The notes: generated by a model from the letters alone, not told the origin. 64,000 nucleotides of DNA from Tetrastigma voinierianum (GCA_016808115.1 JAEQBH010006399.1:62001-126000), one strand, 5' to 3'; shown: positions 43,039-54,774, counted from the stretch's first letter. Translations and numbers: made by a program.

Positions 43039-45309
43039 TGAAACTTGTTTGTTGTGTTCCTTATCTATCAGATCGATTAAAAGCGGTTTAAGAGTAAATC
43101 ATTTTCTTTCTGGTTTTGATCCGGATGCTGCAAGTGTACAGGTCGAACAAGTAGTAAATTGGATTTAAGTCCGGGAGACGCCCTAATAGTAGATCTCAAG
43201 AATTCTCAATCAACTACCCTCACTACTCTAACTCTATACTATTCGACTTTGATAGGCAATTGAAATATTCTTCAAACCTTAAAATAATAAAAACTAAGAA
43301 AAGTGATTTAATAACAAAATGAATTAAATCGAAATCTAAAATAACAAATTCGGGATCGACGCTATCTTTAAAGGGAGCATTGAAAATACCGCTATTGTGA
43401 AACATCAATTCCTCGCAGTACTACTCAGAACTTTGCTTCATGAAACTACGATTTAAAAACCTGGCTCCAAGGAATGGGGAAAGGCAATAGACTTCTCCTT
43501 ACGACACTGTTCATCATCTAATCTTTCCTGATTCTTTCGAAGACAGAGGATTAGATAACTACTTTTAATCTAGGTTGCCTTGTTCTGGATATTTTTCTTT
43601 TTCAATACTTCATACCCTGAACATGGACTGTAAACCTTAGCTCCTAAGACATGTATGCATTTGGTTTACACTTTACTCGGTTTCTCTTCCTCAAAAATTG
43701 GAACAGCCATCCTTTCCTTTGATTAGATCCTTGCTAACACGGGATTGAATCCATCGCTTGAATCGAGGTGAACTCTCCTCGCTTTTAAATTGATAAGTCA
43801 TTCAACTCACCTTAGATTTCAAGTGAGAAGACGATGACGACTTACATTCACAGAGTTTCATTAGGATTCCATTATCAGGTTCGCATACCTTGGAGAAATT
43901 GTCTACTACTCTCAAGAATGCCTTCACTGTGGTCACCAGAGGGCCTCCCAAGAAATAAGAGCATGAAACAATCCTATTGCATAGACACTCGATCTGGGAT
44001 CAAATACGCGACATTCAGAACCAAAGAAGTAGATTTATAAACTCGAAGTTCGCAGCTTCCCGATAAATTCTAACAACGTATCTATTCAATGAAGCCGGGG
44101 TTTCTAAATTACTTTATTACACCTACAATGGTCGATCAAGAGAACCACCGTGAGATCTGGACACTGAAATCCGAATTCCAAAATTTGTCCTGAATCTCGA
44201 CGATCCAAGCAAGAATTTGAAAGAAACAGAATTTCGCATTCGGGCCTTCTACTTTAACACCTACCGTCCAAATCCAAAATTTGAAAGAAATAACACCAAT
44301 CTAAAAATAACTACAAAACAAAGAAAAAAGAAAATTAAACACATGAGCCTTAGGCTACCCGCATCTCTCGCTCGAGCCGCCAAGAGCACCTTCCTTCGCA
44401 GAAGCCGCTTATTTATGTGGTTGCGAAGTTGGGCCCTAACTTTGATGCGCTCCTTGTGGATTTCCTGCATTAACTGCCCATTTGGTTGTTAATGTCGCGA
44501 CTCGATCTCTTTGTCGCACATCGCTTGTTCAAGCATTTGTCGCAGGCTTTTATTTGGTCGACTCTGCCTTTAGCATCCTCGTCTTCCCTATGTCGCGACT
44601 CGATTCTCTTTGTCGCGACTCTCGCCATCTCGAAGATACGTCGCAGGCTTTTATTTGTCGCGACATCGCCTGTCTAATCACTCATCCATTCTTCCCAAAG
44701 AAGGTTCATCGCCTGTCGCCGACTTAAATGACGCCGCTAATTTTAATTCTCGCAAGTCAGTTCTCGAGCACCACTCCCAGAACACCTGATTCAGTGTTGA
44801 TGTCGCGAACTCTTCTAAATGTCGCGACTTCGAAGCGTTCATTTCTTGAAAATCTTGTGTCGCGACTTCTATGTCTACCGCTTCGCCTTTCACTCTTTCG
44901 CGCGAATTTAAAATGGTGTCATGATACATCGCGTCTTGTTCTTCATTAATTTATGGTTGCCCGACTCGAGTTTCTGTATCGCTAATTCGCTCGCTCGCTT
45001 CAATTGCCCTTATGTCGCGATCGAGTTTCAGGTTGCGACCTTGATGTGATTCTTCATTACCAGCCAAAGGTCGCGATACGTCCTTCTTCCTCGTGCACCT
45101 TCCCGTTGCGACATCATCTCACCCACAGGTTGGCCCCGTCAAACCCACTTTCTCGCCTCCTTCTTCTATCGCAATATCCTCTTTCTCTTTGTTTTTCCTA
45201 TTGTATAGCAATATGGTGAGTTATTCCATTACTTAGATATAAATCTCAGCTCTTAGATAGAAATCAATAAGAAAAATGGACTGAAAATGGATGACTTTTA
45301 AGCTCATCA
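43039..45309 (-). repeat. Element E 5' LTR
   Basis: TG...CA bounded, with a palindrome array on the U3 side (44490-45110) and a TATA-like sequence (minus-strand CATAAATAAG near 44407-44416) about 75 bp downstream of it. The rest is non-coding; ORFs at 43834-44040 and 44217-44492 show no family features. Confidence 0.75.
44490..45110 (-). repeat. GTCGCGAC palindrome array in E LTR
   Basis: TGTCGCGACTCGAT, TTGTCGCGACTCTCG, TTGTCGCGACATCGC and ATGTCGCGACTTCGAA-type units recur more than ten times. They are more widely spaced than in C. Confidence 0.85.
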
Positions 45310-45314
45310 GGTAC

Positions 45315-46717
45315 TAATATAGTGTAGCAAATTCCCTAGCCTTTTATGTAGCCACCTCCACCATTGAACTTGGAGGTAATAAGGGAGGCGGTACAAGAGT
45401 TATACAGGCTAAGCCTTAGACAAATTGGCCACCCAAAATTTTATAAGCCATACCCAAAGGCAATAAACAAAATAAATCCTTACCCAATGGGGTATAGAAT
45501 TCCTGAATTTTCTTTATTCTCTGGATAAGATGGACAATCCACTTTGGAGCTTGTAGCTAGGTTCCTAGTGTAGTGTGGAGAATTGGCCAACTATGAGAAT
45601 TTTCCCTATTTCAAACTTAGGTTGTTTCATAACTCATTAGCAGGAGCTGTTTTTACTTGGTATGCAACATTGCCAAGGAATTATATTATAATTTGGCAGG
45701 AAATGGAGAGACAATTTAACACAAATTTCTTCAAAGCCAAACTTTAGATTTGCATACCAAAACTATCAAAGGTAACCCAAAGGGGTCGAGAACTAGTAGA
45801 TTCATTCATTGCTTGTTTCAAAAGAATAAGGAATTGATGCAAAATTCATCTCCCATAAACAGAGTAAGTGAAGATGGCCCAAAGGGGACTTGATATAGAG
45901 TTGAGGAAGAAATTTCAAGGTATGGAGTTTAAAGACTTCTATGAACTTGTTGCTAAGGTAACATAATATGAAGAATTACTCAAATAAGAAAATCAACGGA
46001 GAATGACCTCCATAGGAACCTATCGTCAAGAGATGAATTCTGAAGAAGTGGCAATAGGGAATCTCCTAAGTATAGGTTCATTCATTTGCCCTCTACTAGT
46101 AAAGCAAACACCTGATTTATGGAAGAAGTCACTTGCCTCTAATACATAAGTCCAGTATACATTTGATGTGGTAAATACTAATGAAATCTTTGATTTCCTT
46201 CTAAAGGAGAAATTCATCACATTTTCCCATGATCACCAACTCCCTAGCAAAGATGAGCTTAGAGGAAAAATGAATTGTAAGTATCACAACTCCTAGAATC
46301 ATAGCACTAATTCTTGTTAGAGTTTCATGAATATTACCCAAGACAAGATCAATAAGGGAATACTAAAGTTCCTTGAGAAAAAGAAAGCCATGGTGATTGA
46401 TGAGGATCCATTTCCACCAATAGCTTCAACTAACATAGTTGCTACTCATTTGAGGGCATTGATAAATGCAAAGAAGGCGGGGGATTTTCACCAAGTGCCA
46501 AGATAAGAAAGGTATGGATTCATAAGAAATATTTGGTTTATATGGATAATTTGAAAGCAAGAAAAATAGTGTCTGTAACTAAAGAAAGGAAAAAGAATGG
46601 AAGGTATCCATATCATTCATTTGAAGATTTGAAATGTAGATCAAAAAGAAGAAATTCTCAAAGGGAAATGATGTTTTTCCAAAAGAGAGACATGCTTCTC
46701 AAGGGGAAAAAGGCATC
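45315..46717 (+). pseudogene. Element D gag, main part, broken
   Basis: PPPPLNLEVIREAVQELYRL, then GHPKFYKPYPKAINKINPYP and MGYRIPEFSLFSG (45348-45525) lead into the capsid block. That block reads LELVARFLV-CGELANYENF, PYFKLRLFHNSLAGAVFTWY and RGRELVDSFIACFKRIRN. MAQRGLDIELRKKFQGMEFK (45870-45930) follows. A CHHC-like finger (CKYHNS-NHSTNSC, about 46278-46316) and KKAMVIDEDPFPPIASTNIV (46383-46440) end the visible gag. F interrupts at 46717. This is the particle protein of a Tat-type element. It has several in-frame stops. Confidence 0.88.
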
Positions 46718-47670
46718 TGATTCGTGCCACGGTAGGGTGATGCGGAATCAACAATATTTGTAGTCCTAAGTTCCTCCTACTGCCGTAGTCAAGCTACCGG
46801 CAAAGATAGCGGTCTAGGGTCACGGATGGGGTTTTCAGACAAAATGATTTGAGGAAAACAAACCGGTGAATTAAATTTGATCAAGGTGATAAAAACATGG
46901 CTCGTGGTTTAAACTGAAAAGAAATAAAATAAATGTAAAATAGAACTCCTTGAAGCATTAGGCCACCGAAGCGAAGATCCTAGGCTAACCGAGAGGTCCC
47001 CTGTTAATTTCTCGCGCTGGGGAGGATATTATATAGTCATCTCCCGAACCGGATCTTCATTTGGCATTAAAACCTAAACCCTAATAATTTTCCTTTTGAT
47101 AGAAAGCATTTATTTAACATTTATGGTTCCCTACAGTGAAAATCTATCTTGACTCATCCTACAATGATTCGTAAAGGGTAACTAATGAGTCTCAATGGAT
47201 CTAAAAATAAGAATCCACTGAACCCTAAAAGATTACCAAGTATTGATCAGCCGATGACTGTAGTTGAAAACTAGTCCCTTAACTACCAAAGGGCTCGTAG
47301 AATGGCAATCTGATGGATATCAGTGTATCTAAAGCTAAGAATACACTAAACCCTAAAAGCTTGCCAAGTATTGGCCAAAGAAAGTACATCAAAGAGCTTT
47401 AAACCTAGGGAATGAAAATTTGGGGGAACCAAATGACAAAACCCGTCGCTTGAAAAACAGTGGGAACTACCAGCAAATTGGCAGATCCCACCCCCAACAC
47501 TCCACTTCAAGGAGGAAAGGGTTTTTAGCCCCTCATCCCCAAGTTGTCATCCTGGAGGGTGTTTGGCACCCAAGAAAGTGAGAGAAAGAGGAGAGAGAAG
47601 AGAGAAAAAACCTGAACAAAATAAAGCCGTAGGCCGGGAAGATTAAAGTTAGGTTACAAATCTAAGTTGG

Positions 47671-47681
47671 CTTTTATAGCC
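47671..47681 (-). promoter_or_regulatory. TATA box in F LTR (left copy)
   Basis: Minus-strand GGCTATAAAAG is followed by a leader ending in CTCTCTT-rich sequence. The equivalent in the other LTR is at 53009-53019. Confidence 0.65.
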
Positions 47682-47849
47682 AACCCAATGTGTGAAATGA
47701 CAAAAGACCTAAAATATGGAAATTCGCTTCGAAATAGGGAATAAAGTGGTAATTATACAAAACGAGGTCGTTTTGGAATCAAAAAATATCAAAATCACAA
47801 GGCGCCATTTTCAAGTATGCAGAATTTTGCTTAGCATACGAAAATTCGC

Positions 47850-48065
47850 TTAGCTAATAATTTCCTCGCTTAAGCTAGCGAAAATCACAAGAGATAGCGA
47901 AAATGGAAAATTTCGCTAGCTACAGTAATTTTTGCTAGCTAGCGAAATTTCCTCTCGCTTAGCCTAGCGAAAACACCGTATACGGTGGGCCGAGATTTCG
48001 CTATGCACAATACTGCTATCATAGCGAAAATTCCAAAGATAGCGACTCGCTTCCCCTCGTTCATC
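47850..48065. repeat. TTCGCTAGCGAA-type palindrome array in F LTR (left)
   Basis: Units such as TTTCGCTAGC, GCTAGCGAAA, CTCGCTTAGCCTAGCGAAAA and TTTCGCTATG recur about ten times. On the minus strand the array lies 170-390 bp upstream of the TATA box. Confidence 0.85.
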
Positions 48066-49944
48066 ACTCCGCTCCATTGATTCCCGTCTCGCTACCGTTG
48101 TTCCATCGCATCCTCGCAACCCGTCGCTTGCCATTTTTCTTCAATTTTCTTCCGCTGAAATTCTTCATTCCTCGGGGTTTGGTCGAAATTGGAGCAGGAG
48201 ACCATATGAAATTGGTGAAAATCAACCCAACTTTGGTTATGATTGATCGACACGATAATTGGGGCCTCCAATTCCTCGCAAAACTACAAAACAGCCTCGA
48301 ATGCAATTAGAAGTGCAATAGGACCCGGGTAACATGTTTAATTGGGTTAATTATAATAATTAGTACACAAAGCGCCAAAACCCATTAAAAAATAGGGTTC
48401 AAAAATAGCACCCTGGACACTAATCACACCCCCACCTACACATTGCTAGTCCCCCTAGCAAATGAAAGAAAGAAAGAAAATACATATAAAACTGGTAACA
48501 AAATAACGCTCACAAAAATGGTACTTCAAAAGGTTGTGAATGAGTAATGCCTAACCATAAGTAAAAATCATCAAAGCCGTGGTCCAATGACTATCATGAG
48601 AATGAATGCCATAAAAATTGAGGCGTACAAAGAGCCTCTTTCGTGAATCAACCAGAAACTTCCACCTCAAAAAATCTAAGTGTTTTGTTTGATCGTATCT
48701 CAACAATAAACTCACAACCGCACTCTCCCCCAACCTAGCTACTACCACAACCTAGCATGCTAATCCAACTTAAATAGATCAGGACCCACCCTTATTCCAC
48801 AATTATTTTGCGCTTAGGTGCAATGTCGAGAAATCTAATTTCACCAAAGTCCATGTAACAAGGATCTACCGATGACTCCCAACCAATTAAGGCTTAGGGC
48901 ACCAAGTCATAAGGATCTTTCGACCACAAACTCTACAGTTTCAATTCTAATTTCGAATGATTTCAGACTCCAGCACTCCAAGCAACTTGCTAAACTCCAC
49001 CTATCCATTCCATGTATCGAACACTAAGTCGGTGACTCCCAACCAATATTAGTTTAGGGGCACTCAGTTTTAAAGGTTACCATATACCCTGACTGTTCTG
49101 CTCTAAGGCAAAGTGTTGCAATTCCTTTTATTCTTTCCTTTTCTTTAATTTTTCTGCTTTTTCTTCTTTTTCTTTTCTACAGGGGTTCTAAACCTAATAA
49201 AGGCGGTCAATGAAACTAGGTAGGTTATGCAAAGTAAAGGAGGTTGCGCGCTTTTTCAAATTCTATCATTGAAACCCATCATGTTCGTGTGTGTGGTTAG
49301 CTAAAGGCGGGAAGAAAATGTCAAATCAATAAGAATTCAACTAATCATTCACTCAACCAAGCATGGAATCAATCTAGCATCAATAGAATCTGACAAAGTT
49401 TAAATTTTCCAACTTGCAAAGTTAGGCAAAAACCACAAAAATTTAGATCAAGTAAATCGGGGTCCGTGATTTTGAAAAGTGTTGTATGGTATAATAGCCT
49501 TTATAGAAAGGGGACCCAAAGAAGCCACTAAACATCACAAATGGGCTTGAACAAAATAATAACAAAACATAACACAAAAGCCACTTCCTTGTTGTCCTCC
49601 CCAACCAAAGATCTCTGTCCGAAATGGGGCCTCGATTGGAAAATTAGGAGAAGGAAGTGTTACCCTCCTTGATGAGATGATCATTTCTGACAGAGACTCG
49701 TAGTCTTCCATCGACACCTTATTCACTCCGTTTCTGGTCTAAACAACAAACAAGTTGGGGAGAAGAAAAACAGAGAAAAGTGACCAGCTTGGAGCCATTT
49801 TTAAAATTACTTTCATAATAATCTCAAAATGTTCTTTCTGGCCATATTTGATTCTACACTCTAATCTTTCCAACGGTACCAAGAACGCCAAACGGAGTTC
49901 GATGAAAAGTTATGAACGAAACAAAAATCGAGGCAAAAGTGGGG

Positions 49945-50126
49945 TTTATAGCGAAAAAAATTTCGTCAAGTACAAGTAATTTCGCTAGCCTACTGAAATT
50001 TCTAGGTTAGCGAATTTTGACATAGCGAAAATTTCGCTTATGTTTATACCTCGCTTGTTATGTCTAATAGCTTAAATTTTTTTATCTTTTGATTCTTTTT
50101 TGAAAATCAAATAAAATAGCAAAAAA

Positions 50127-50196
<70 letters not shown>

Positions 50197-50570
50197 ATTT
50201 TTAAATTTTTTTTTTTTTAAGAGACAAAAAATTTTATTTTTTTATATTTTATATACATATATAAAGAAATAAAAAAATAATATTTTTTTTTGAAATAAAA
50301 TAATATATAAAAAAAAAGAAAAGAAAACAAAAGGTTTTTTTTATAAAATAAGGTAGATAAATGCATTTGTTTTGTCACGTAGTGGAGCAATGTTGATTTC
50401 GCTGTAAGTTGTCGTTTCGCTAGCCTAGAAATCTTATTTCATTATGTGATTTTGATTCGTCTACTTAAAATTTATTGTGTGAATTTTCATCTACCTCTTG
50501 AGGAATTTTTAGCATTTAGCTAGGATTGCGAGAATTTTTCGCTATAGTTGCGAAACTTCTCCGCTTTGTC
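49945..50570. repeat. Internal TTCGCTAGCGAA-type motifs in F, flanking the AT microsatellite
   Basis: ATAGCGAAAAAAATTTCG, ATTTCGCTAGCC, GGTTAGCGAATTTTGAC and ATAGCGAAAATTTCGC lie left of the microsatellite. GATTTCGCTGTAAG, GTTTCGCTAGCCTAG and TTTTTCGCTATAG lie right of it. They echo the LTR array. Confidence 0.65.
50129..50191. repeat. (AT)n microsatellite, about 31 units
   Basis: An uninterrupted AT dinucleotide run is flanked by A- and T-rich low-complexity sequence to about 50340. Confidence 0.97.
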
Positions 50571-51003
50571 TTTGCTTATTTGATTTCCATCAGACCCCCA
50601 AAATTTGCACAAAAACTACAAAGTAATACGAAATTAGGAAAATTTTGAAAAGTAAAAATTAATAAAAACAAGAATTAACTAAAATTAGAATCTAAGAAGA
50701 AAAGTCACTTGAAATCAAGATAAAATACGATAAAATAAAATAAAACAAGGAAAAATTTAAAACAAAGTGTGGGAATTGTATACGAACCACTTCCTTAGGC
50801 CTTTGGAGAATTTGCTGGGTAGCGGGCTAATGCGGGGTTAGGTGCTCCCAATCGACGGCACGGAACTCCAACAACTGTGCCAATACGATGTGGCGCTACA
50901 AGCTGTTTTTGATGTATTGGCAAAGTGCGTACAAAAGGCCACTAATCTATTGAAATTTGCACATGCGATGATGGTGGCATGGGTTTGGGAGAAGAGCGAG
51001 GTG

Positions 51004-51432
51004 CTATGGGTTTGGGTTTTTACTGCGGATGTGCAGGCAATATGTACCTTTAGTAGTGGGGTACATTAGGTATCTGGGCATTGGCGATGAGTGTTTTAGG
51101 TTGGGATTGTGGTGCGAGGTGAAGGCGGTATATAAAGGCCCGGGCAGAGTGGGGGTAGGAGTAAATTGTGATCTTGGTGTTCTTCCTCTTGCTCCTCGGT
51201 CGACAGCAGGGGGATTACTACGCCCCAGCCTCGCATGGCGGATCGCGGCACCAGTGGCCAGGGTTCGATCTTTTCTACTAGGCCTTTTTTGCTTGGCTGC
51301 TTGTTGACGGTGATCCTCCGCCATAGTGTCACTCGGGCTTCCTTCCTGGATTTTCTTCCTCTTGATGAACAAGGCGATTAGTGAGCTTTGAGATGGATTC
51401 TGCCCGGGATCATCGATTTTGATCAATTTCAT
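51004..51432 (-). CDS. Hypothetical 142-residue ORF in F interior
   Basis: The minus-strand frame MKLIKIDDPGQNPSQSSLIA ... encodes a basic, proline/arginine-rich product (SRKDRTLATGAAIRHARLGR). It has no signal peptide, membrane segment or recognised domain. It lies in the first kilobase after the PBS, where a gag or accessory gene would be expected. It could equally be a GC-driven chance frame, since overlapping ORFs exist on both strands. Confidence 0.2.
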   Translation of the reverse strand: MKLIKIDDPGQNPSQSSLIALFIKRKKIQEGSPSDTMAEDHRQQAAKQKRPSRKDRTLATGAAIRHARLGRSNPPAVDRGARGRTPRSQFTPTPTLPGPLYTAFTSHHNPNLKHSSPMPRYLMYPTTKGTYCLHIRSKNPNP

Positions 51433-52021
51433 TTTTGGAACCCATCCAATTTTTGTTCGGGAGGCTCTCTATTGTGTCGGTTTCACAGTTGGCAGACCGA
51501 TCCTTGCCTTTGCTCCTACATGAAATTATCACTTGTTTTCTCAAGTTTAGGGATGGCTTGTTCAGAGGGGATGTGGTTAGTGGTGTAGTAGTTTTGAGTT
51601 GAGGTAAAATATGGAGAAGCTTGAGGAGGTGCATAAATTGAGGAACACTATGACGGGTGCACTCATCCATCGGTCTCCTATAGTCCCTCATAGACCTATT
51701 TGGTTGGATTTTCTTGCCAATGGTTGCTTGATTGCCATGCAAGGAGTTCCTATAGTCCTCATTGTCATATATATGCTCTGGGTTACTCTCAACAAATATT
51801 CACTATATTGTTCCCTCTTCCATTTGATCACTATCAAACCCACTAAAAATTCAATCCTGCAGTAGAAATAACACAATACAACACCAAAAAGCGATCCTGC
51901 GAAATTTTTTTTTTACGATGGTAAATAAAATAAAAAAATGACTGTAATATAAAAGAAATTAGCGATACCACTTGTGATGAGGATCACCGTGTTCCACATC
52001 TCGTCAGATGCCACTAAGGCA

Positions 52022-52038
52022 CCATCCGACGGCGCTGC
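52022..52038 (-). other. Primer binding site of F (tRNA-Asp-like)
   Basis: Minus-strand GCAGCGCCGTCGGATGG, about 3 nt after the LTR end CCA, resembles GGCGCCGTTGCCGGGGA with some changes. It supports minus orientation. Confidence 0.5.
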
Positions 52039-52041
52039 ATT

Positions 52042-53693
52042 TGGTCGTGCCACGGGCGAAGTGATGCGGAATCAAACGATATTTATCAGTCCTAAGTTCT
52101 CCCCCTCTTTGCTAGTAGTCAGAAGCTCACATGACATAAGCGGTGGTCGAACACGGGGATGGAGTTTTCTTCGTACAAATGATTTGGTAGAAACAAAGTT
52201 TGGTGAATTAAATTTGGATTTTAAGGTGGTGATAAAAATAGTGGGTTATTGGGTTTACCAATTGAGAAAGAAATAAAATAAAATGTAAAATGAACTCCTT
52301 GAAGCATTGGGCCATGAGTTTTAAGATCCTAGATCTAGCGAGTCCTGAGGTTAATTTCACTCGCGTTAGGGAGGATGACATATAGTCACATCTCGGCCAG
52401 GATCTTCATTGGCATTAAAACCTAAAACCTAATAATTTTCCTTTTGATAGAAAGCATTTATTTAACATTTATAGTTCCCTATTCAAAAATCTATCTTGAC
52501 TCATGATGATTCGTAAGGGTAACTAATGAGTCTAATGGATCTAAAAATAAGAATCCTTTGAACCTAAAAAGTTGCAAGTATTGATCAAAGTGGATGCACT
52601 TGCGGTAGAAACCTGGCCTTAACCTACATACGAGTGGCTCGTAAATGGCAACTAATGGATATTAGTGTATCTAAAGCTAAGAATACACTAAACCCTAAAG
52701 CTTGCCAAGTATTGGCCAAAGAAAGTACATCAAGAGCTTTAAACCTAGAAATGAGAGATTTAGGAACCAAGGCAGCCAAAACTCTTTGCCAGAAAACGGG
52801 GAACCATAAATGACCTGGGATCCCACCTCGGCAACCTTCCACTTCAAGGGAGGAAGGGTTTTGGCCCTTATCCCCCCAGGGTTGTCATCCTTAGAGGAGT
52901 GTTTGCTTTTAAGAAAGTAGAAGAAAGAGAGAGAGAAAGAAAAGCTGGAACAAAATAAGTGCGTCTTGAAAGATTAAAGTTAGGGTTACAAAAATCTCTA
53001 TAGAATTGGCTTTTATAGCCAGCTTGTGTGTGAAATGACAAAAGACCTAAAATATAGAGGAGTACAATGAGGACAAAGTGGTAATTATACAAAAGCAGAA
53101 TTAGTTGGAATCAAAAATATCAAAATCACGAGGCAGCCATTTTTAGCTATCAGATTTTTCGCTGGCATGGCGAAATTTACATGTAGCGAGAATTTACTGG
53201 TAGCGAAATCACGAGAGATAGTGAAATGGAAAATTTGGCTATCTCTGATGGTACAGCTGGCTTCAAGCGGAAATTTGGTAACCTAGTAACAATGCATAAG
53301 CGAAAATTCGGTATGGCGAATTTTGGCTTCACTGTTCATCAGCATTCCATTGATTCACCTTCCTGAGGTATAACGCTCGCTAAATCCACCGCAGCTTTCT
53401 TTGCTTGCCATTTTCTTCAATTTTCTTCACTGCTTTGAAATTCTTCCATTCACGGCTTACTGAAATTGATATGAGACCATATAGAATTGGTGAAAATCAG
53501 CCCGACTTTAGTTATGATTGGATTGACACGATAGTTTTGGCCTCAGTTTCTGCAAAAACTCTGAACTGACCTCGGAATGCAATTAGAAGTGCAATAAGGG
53601 ACGAACATGTCAATTAGGTTAATTATAATAATTAGTACACAAGCGCTCAAAACCTATTAAAAATAGGGTTCAAAATAACAGACACTAATCAAC
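52042..53693 (-). repeat. Element F 5' LTR (right in plus coordinates)
   Basis: It starts TGGTCGTGCCACGGGCG and ends GACACTAATCA. A TATA box lies at 53009-53019 and a CGAAATTT-type array at 53150-53350, upstream of it on the minus strand. Confidence 0.88.
53009..53019 (-). promoter_or_regulatory. TATA box in F 5' LTR
   Basis: Minus-strand GGCTATAAAAG, identical to the other LTR, is placed downstream of the array. Confidence 0.65.
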
Positions 53694-53698
53694 ATCAA

Positions 53699-54774
53699 AT
53701 GAAATCCTTCAAGGAGAAAATGCATCCAAGGTTTATGTCCCCTCATCTTATCTCTGACAAGAATAGCATGTAGTGAAACATGAAAAAATTCTCGAAAGCT
53801 CACCAAACACAAAAGAAGGATCTGCGAGAGATAGAGATATGGTAGAAAAGAAACCTTTATGAAGAAATGCTACAGGGAAAGCCAAAAGAAGTAGAGAATC
53901 TAAAAGAAGAGGTGATGTCGACTCTAAATAAAACCAATTTTGGAAACAAAAAACTATAGAGGATGATGAATCTAGCAGCGGATCTACTGAATAAATGGAT
54001 TTGGGAACTATTATGATAGGTACAATCCCTATTTCTTGGAATTGTTCTATCAATTTTCTAACTTTACCAAATTTCTTCAAGTCAAAGGAGATGGAGGAAG
54101 GCCTAGTACAAGTGAAAAAATAGCAATCTCAAATAGATAGAAAACATACTAAGAGAGTAGAATTCTGATTGAGAAAGTTCCTCTAAAAGGAAATAAGGCC
54201 TAGAAGGTGATACTTGAAACAAAGCGGAAGGAATGACAAGGCACATAAGGCTCTCTCTATGTTAAAGTACACTTTAGCACATGAAACCAATGTCAGTGTT
54301 GGTTGATAATGGATCAATAGTCAATGTGATGCGTTAAGAGATGTTAAGAGCATTAGGAAGGAACATTATTGGCCTAATTAAGCAGTATCTGTCGCTTTCA
54401 TTAGGAAATCTCAAAGACTCTGGCGTACTCCATAGCCCCGACATCACTTTGGCTAGGTAAGTAAGACCTCCTTATCAGCTTTCTTTGTGATTAATTCTCT
54501 TTGCTAATTACGATAACTGCTAAGAAGAGACTAGATTCACATTGATTAAAGTTGTGTGCCATCATCCCTTCATTGGATTTTACTTTTTGGAAAGGTAATG
54601 TACTGAGTAGAAGTAGTATGGATAAGCAACCTTTCATTTGGCTTTAGATTCTATTGAGGCTGAATTCATAATCAAGAGTTTGGACGATAAAAGTTAAAGG
54701 CTTGAGAAGAAGGATGGGGCTCGAGGAAAATATAGATGGAAACGAGAGATCTTTGGTGAGAATCAGACAGCTAC
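53699..54774 (+). pseudogene. Element D gag end and aspartic protease, broken
   Basis: D resumes after F with ENASKVYVPSSYL and a charged linker. At 54255-54335 it reads SMLKYTLAHETNVSVLVDNG followed by SIVNVM. This is the Tat-type protease site; the usual block is LVDNGSALNV, with catalytic Asp in VDNGS. AFFVINSLANYDNLLGRDWI-type sequence (about 54475-54560, with frame changes) is the protease C-terminal GRDWIH block. The segment ends where the solo LTR G is inserted. Stops are frequent. Confidence 0.8.

Larger units (their letters stand above)
42946..45309 (-). mobile_element. Element E: truncated Athila-like element (5' LTR, PBS and 75 bp), minus strand
   Basis: On the minus strand the LTR begins TGATGAGCTTAAAAGTCATC at 45309 and ends TTTCA at 43039. 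It is followed directly by PBS TGGAATTATTGCTGGGGA (43038-43021). Only 75 bp of leader then remain before D resumes. GGTAC lies on both sides. All genes and the 3' LTR are missing. The LTR is about 2271 bp, close to C's 2226 bp, and carries the same array type. The two look like sister families. Confidence 0.75.
46718..48426 (-). repeat. Element F 3' LTR (left in plus coordinates)
   Basis: It matches the other LTR over blocks such as CCTTTTGATAGAAAGCATTT and GCTTGCCAAGTATTGGCCAA. Between them lie divergent GC-rich stretches. The LTR is TG-started at 46718 and ends ACTAATCA. Confidence 0.88.
48427..52041 (-). other. Interior of F, no recognisable genes
   Basis: AT-rich sequence from 48427 to 50820 and GC-richer sequence from 50820 to 51430. 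The longest minus-strand frame (51004-51432) encodes a basic, proline-rich 142-residue product with no family I recognise. An overlapping plus-strand frame exists, so neither is convincing. The interior contains further CGCTAGCGAA-type motifs (49945-50045 and 50395-50570) and a long AT microsatellite. No RT or integrase motif was seen in any frame. Confidence 0.6.
46718..53693 (-). mobile_element. Element F: non-autonomous LTR retrotransposon, minus strand
   Basis: The LTRs are 46718-48426 and 52042-53693 (about 1.65-1.7 kb) with TG...CA ends. The flanks are GCATC (46713-46717) and ACATC (53694-53698), a 5-bp TSD with one mismatch. Orientation is shown by minus-strand TATA boxes, a CT-rich leader after them, and a tRNA-Asp-like PBS next to the right LTR. 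The 3.6 kb interior has no recognisable RT, integrase, protease or gag. It fits a LARD-like element mobilised in trans. Confidence 0.87.

Noticed and set aside
43834..44492. Small plus-strand ORFs that might be host genes
   Set aside because: They lie inside the E LTR (TG...CA with PBS adjacent) and show no family features.
42946..45309. E as an ordinary solo LTR
   Set aside because: A PBS lies directly next to the LTR end at 43038 and 75 bp of leader follow, so the unit is longer than one LTR.
51029..51307. Plus-strand ORF MCRQYVPLVVGYIRY... in F
   Set aside because: Overlaps ORFs on the opposite strand in a GC-rich patch; no domain, and F is oriented on the minus strand.
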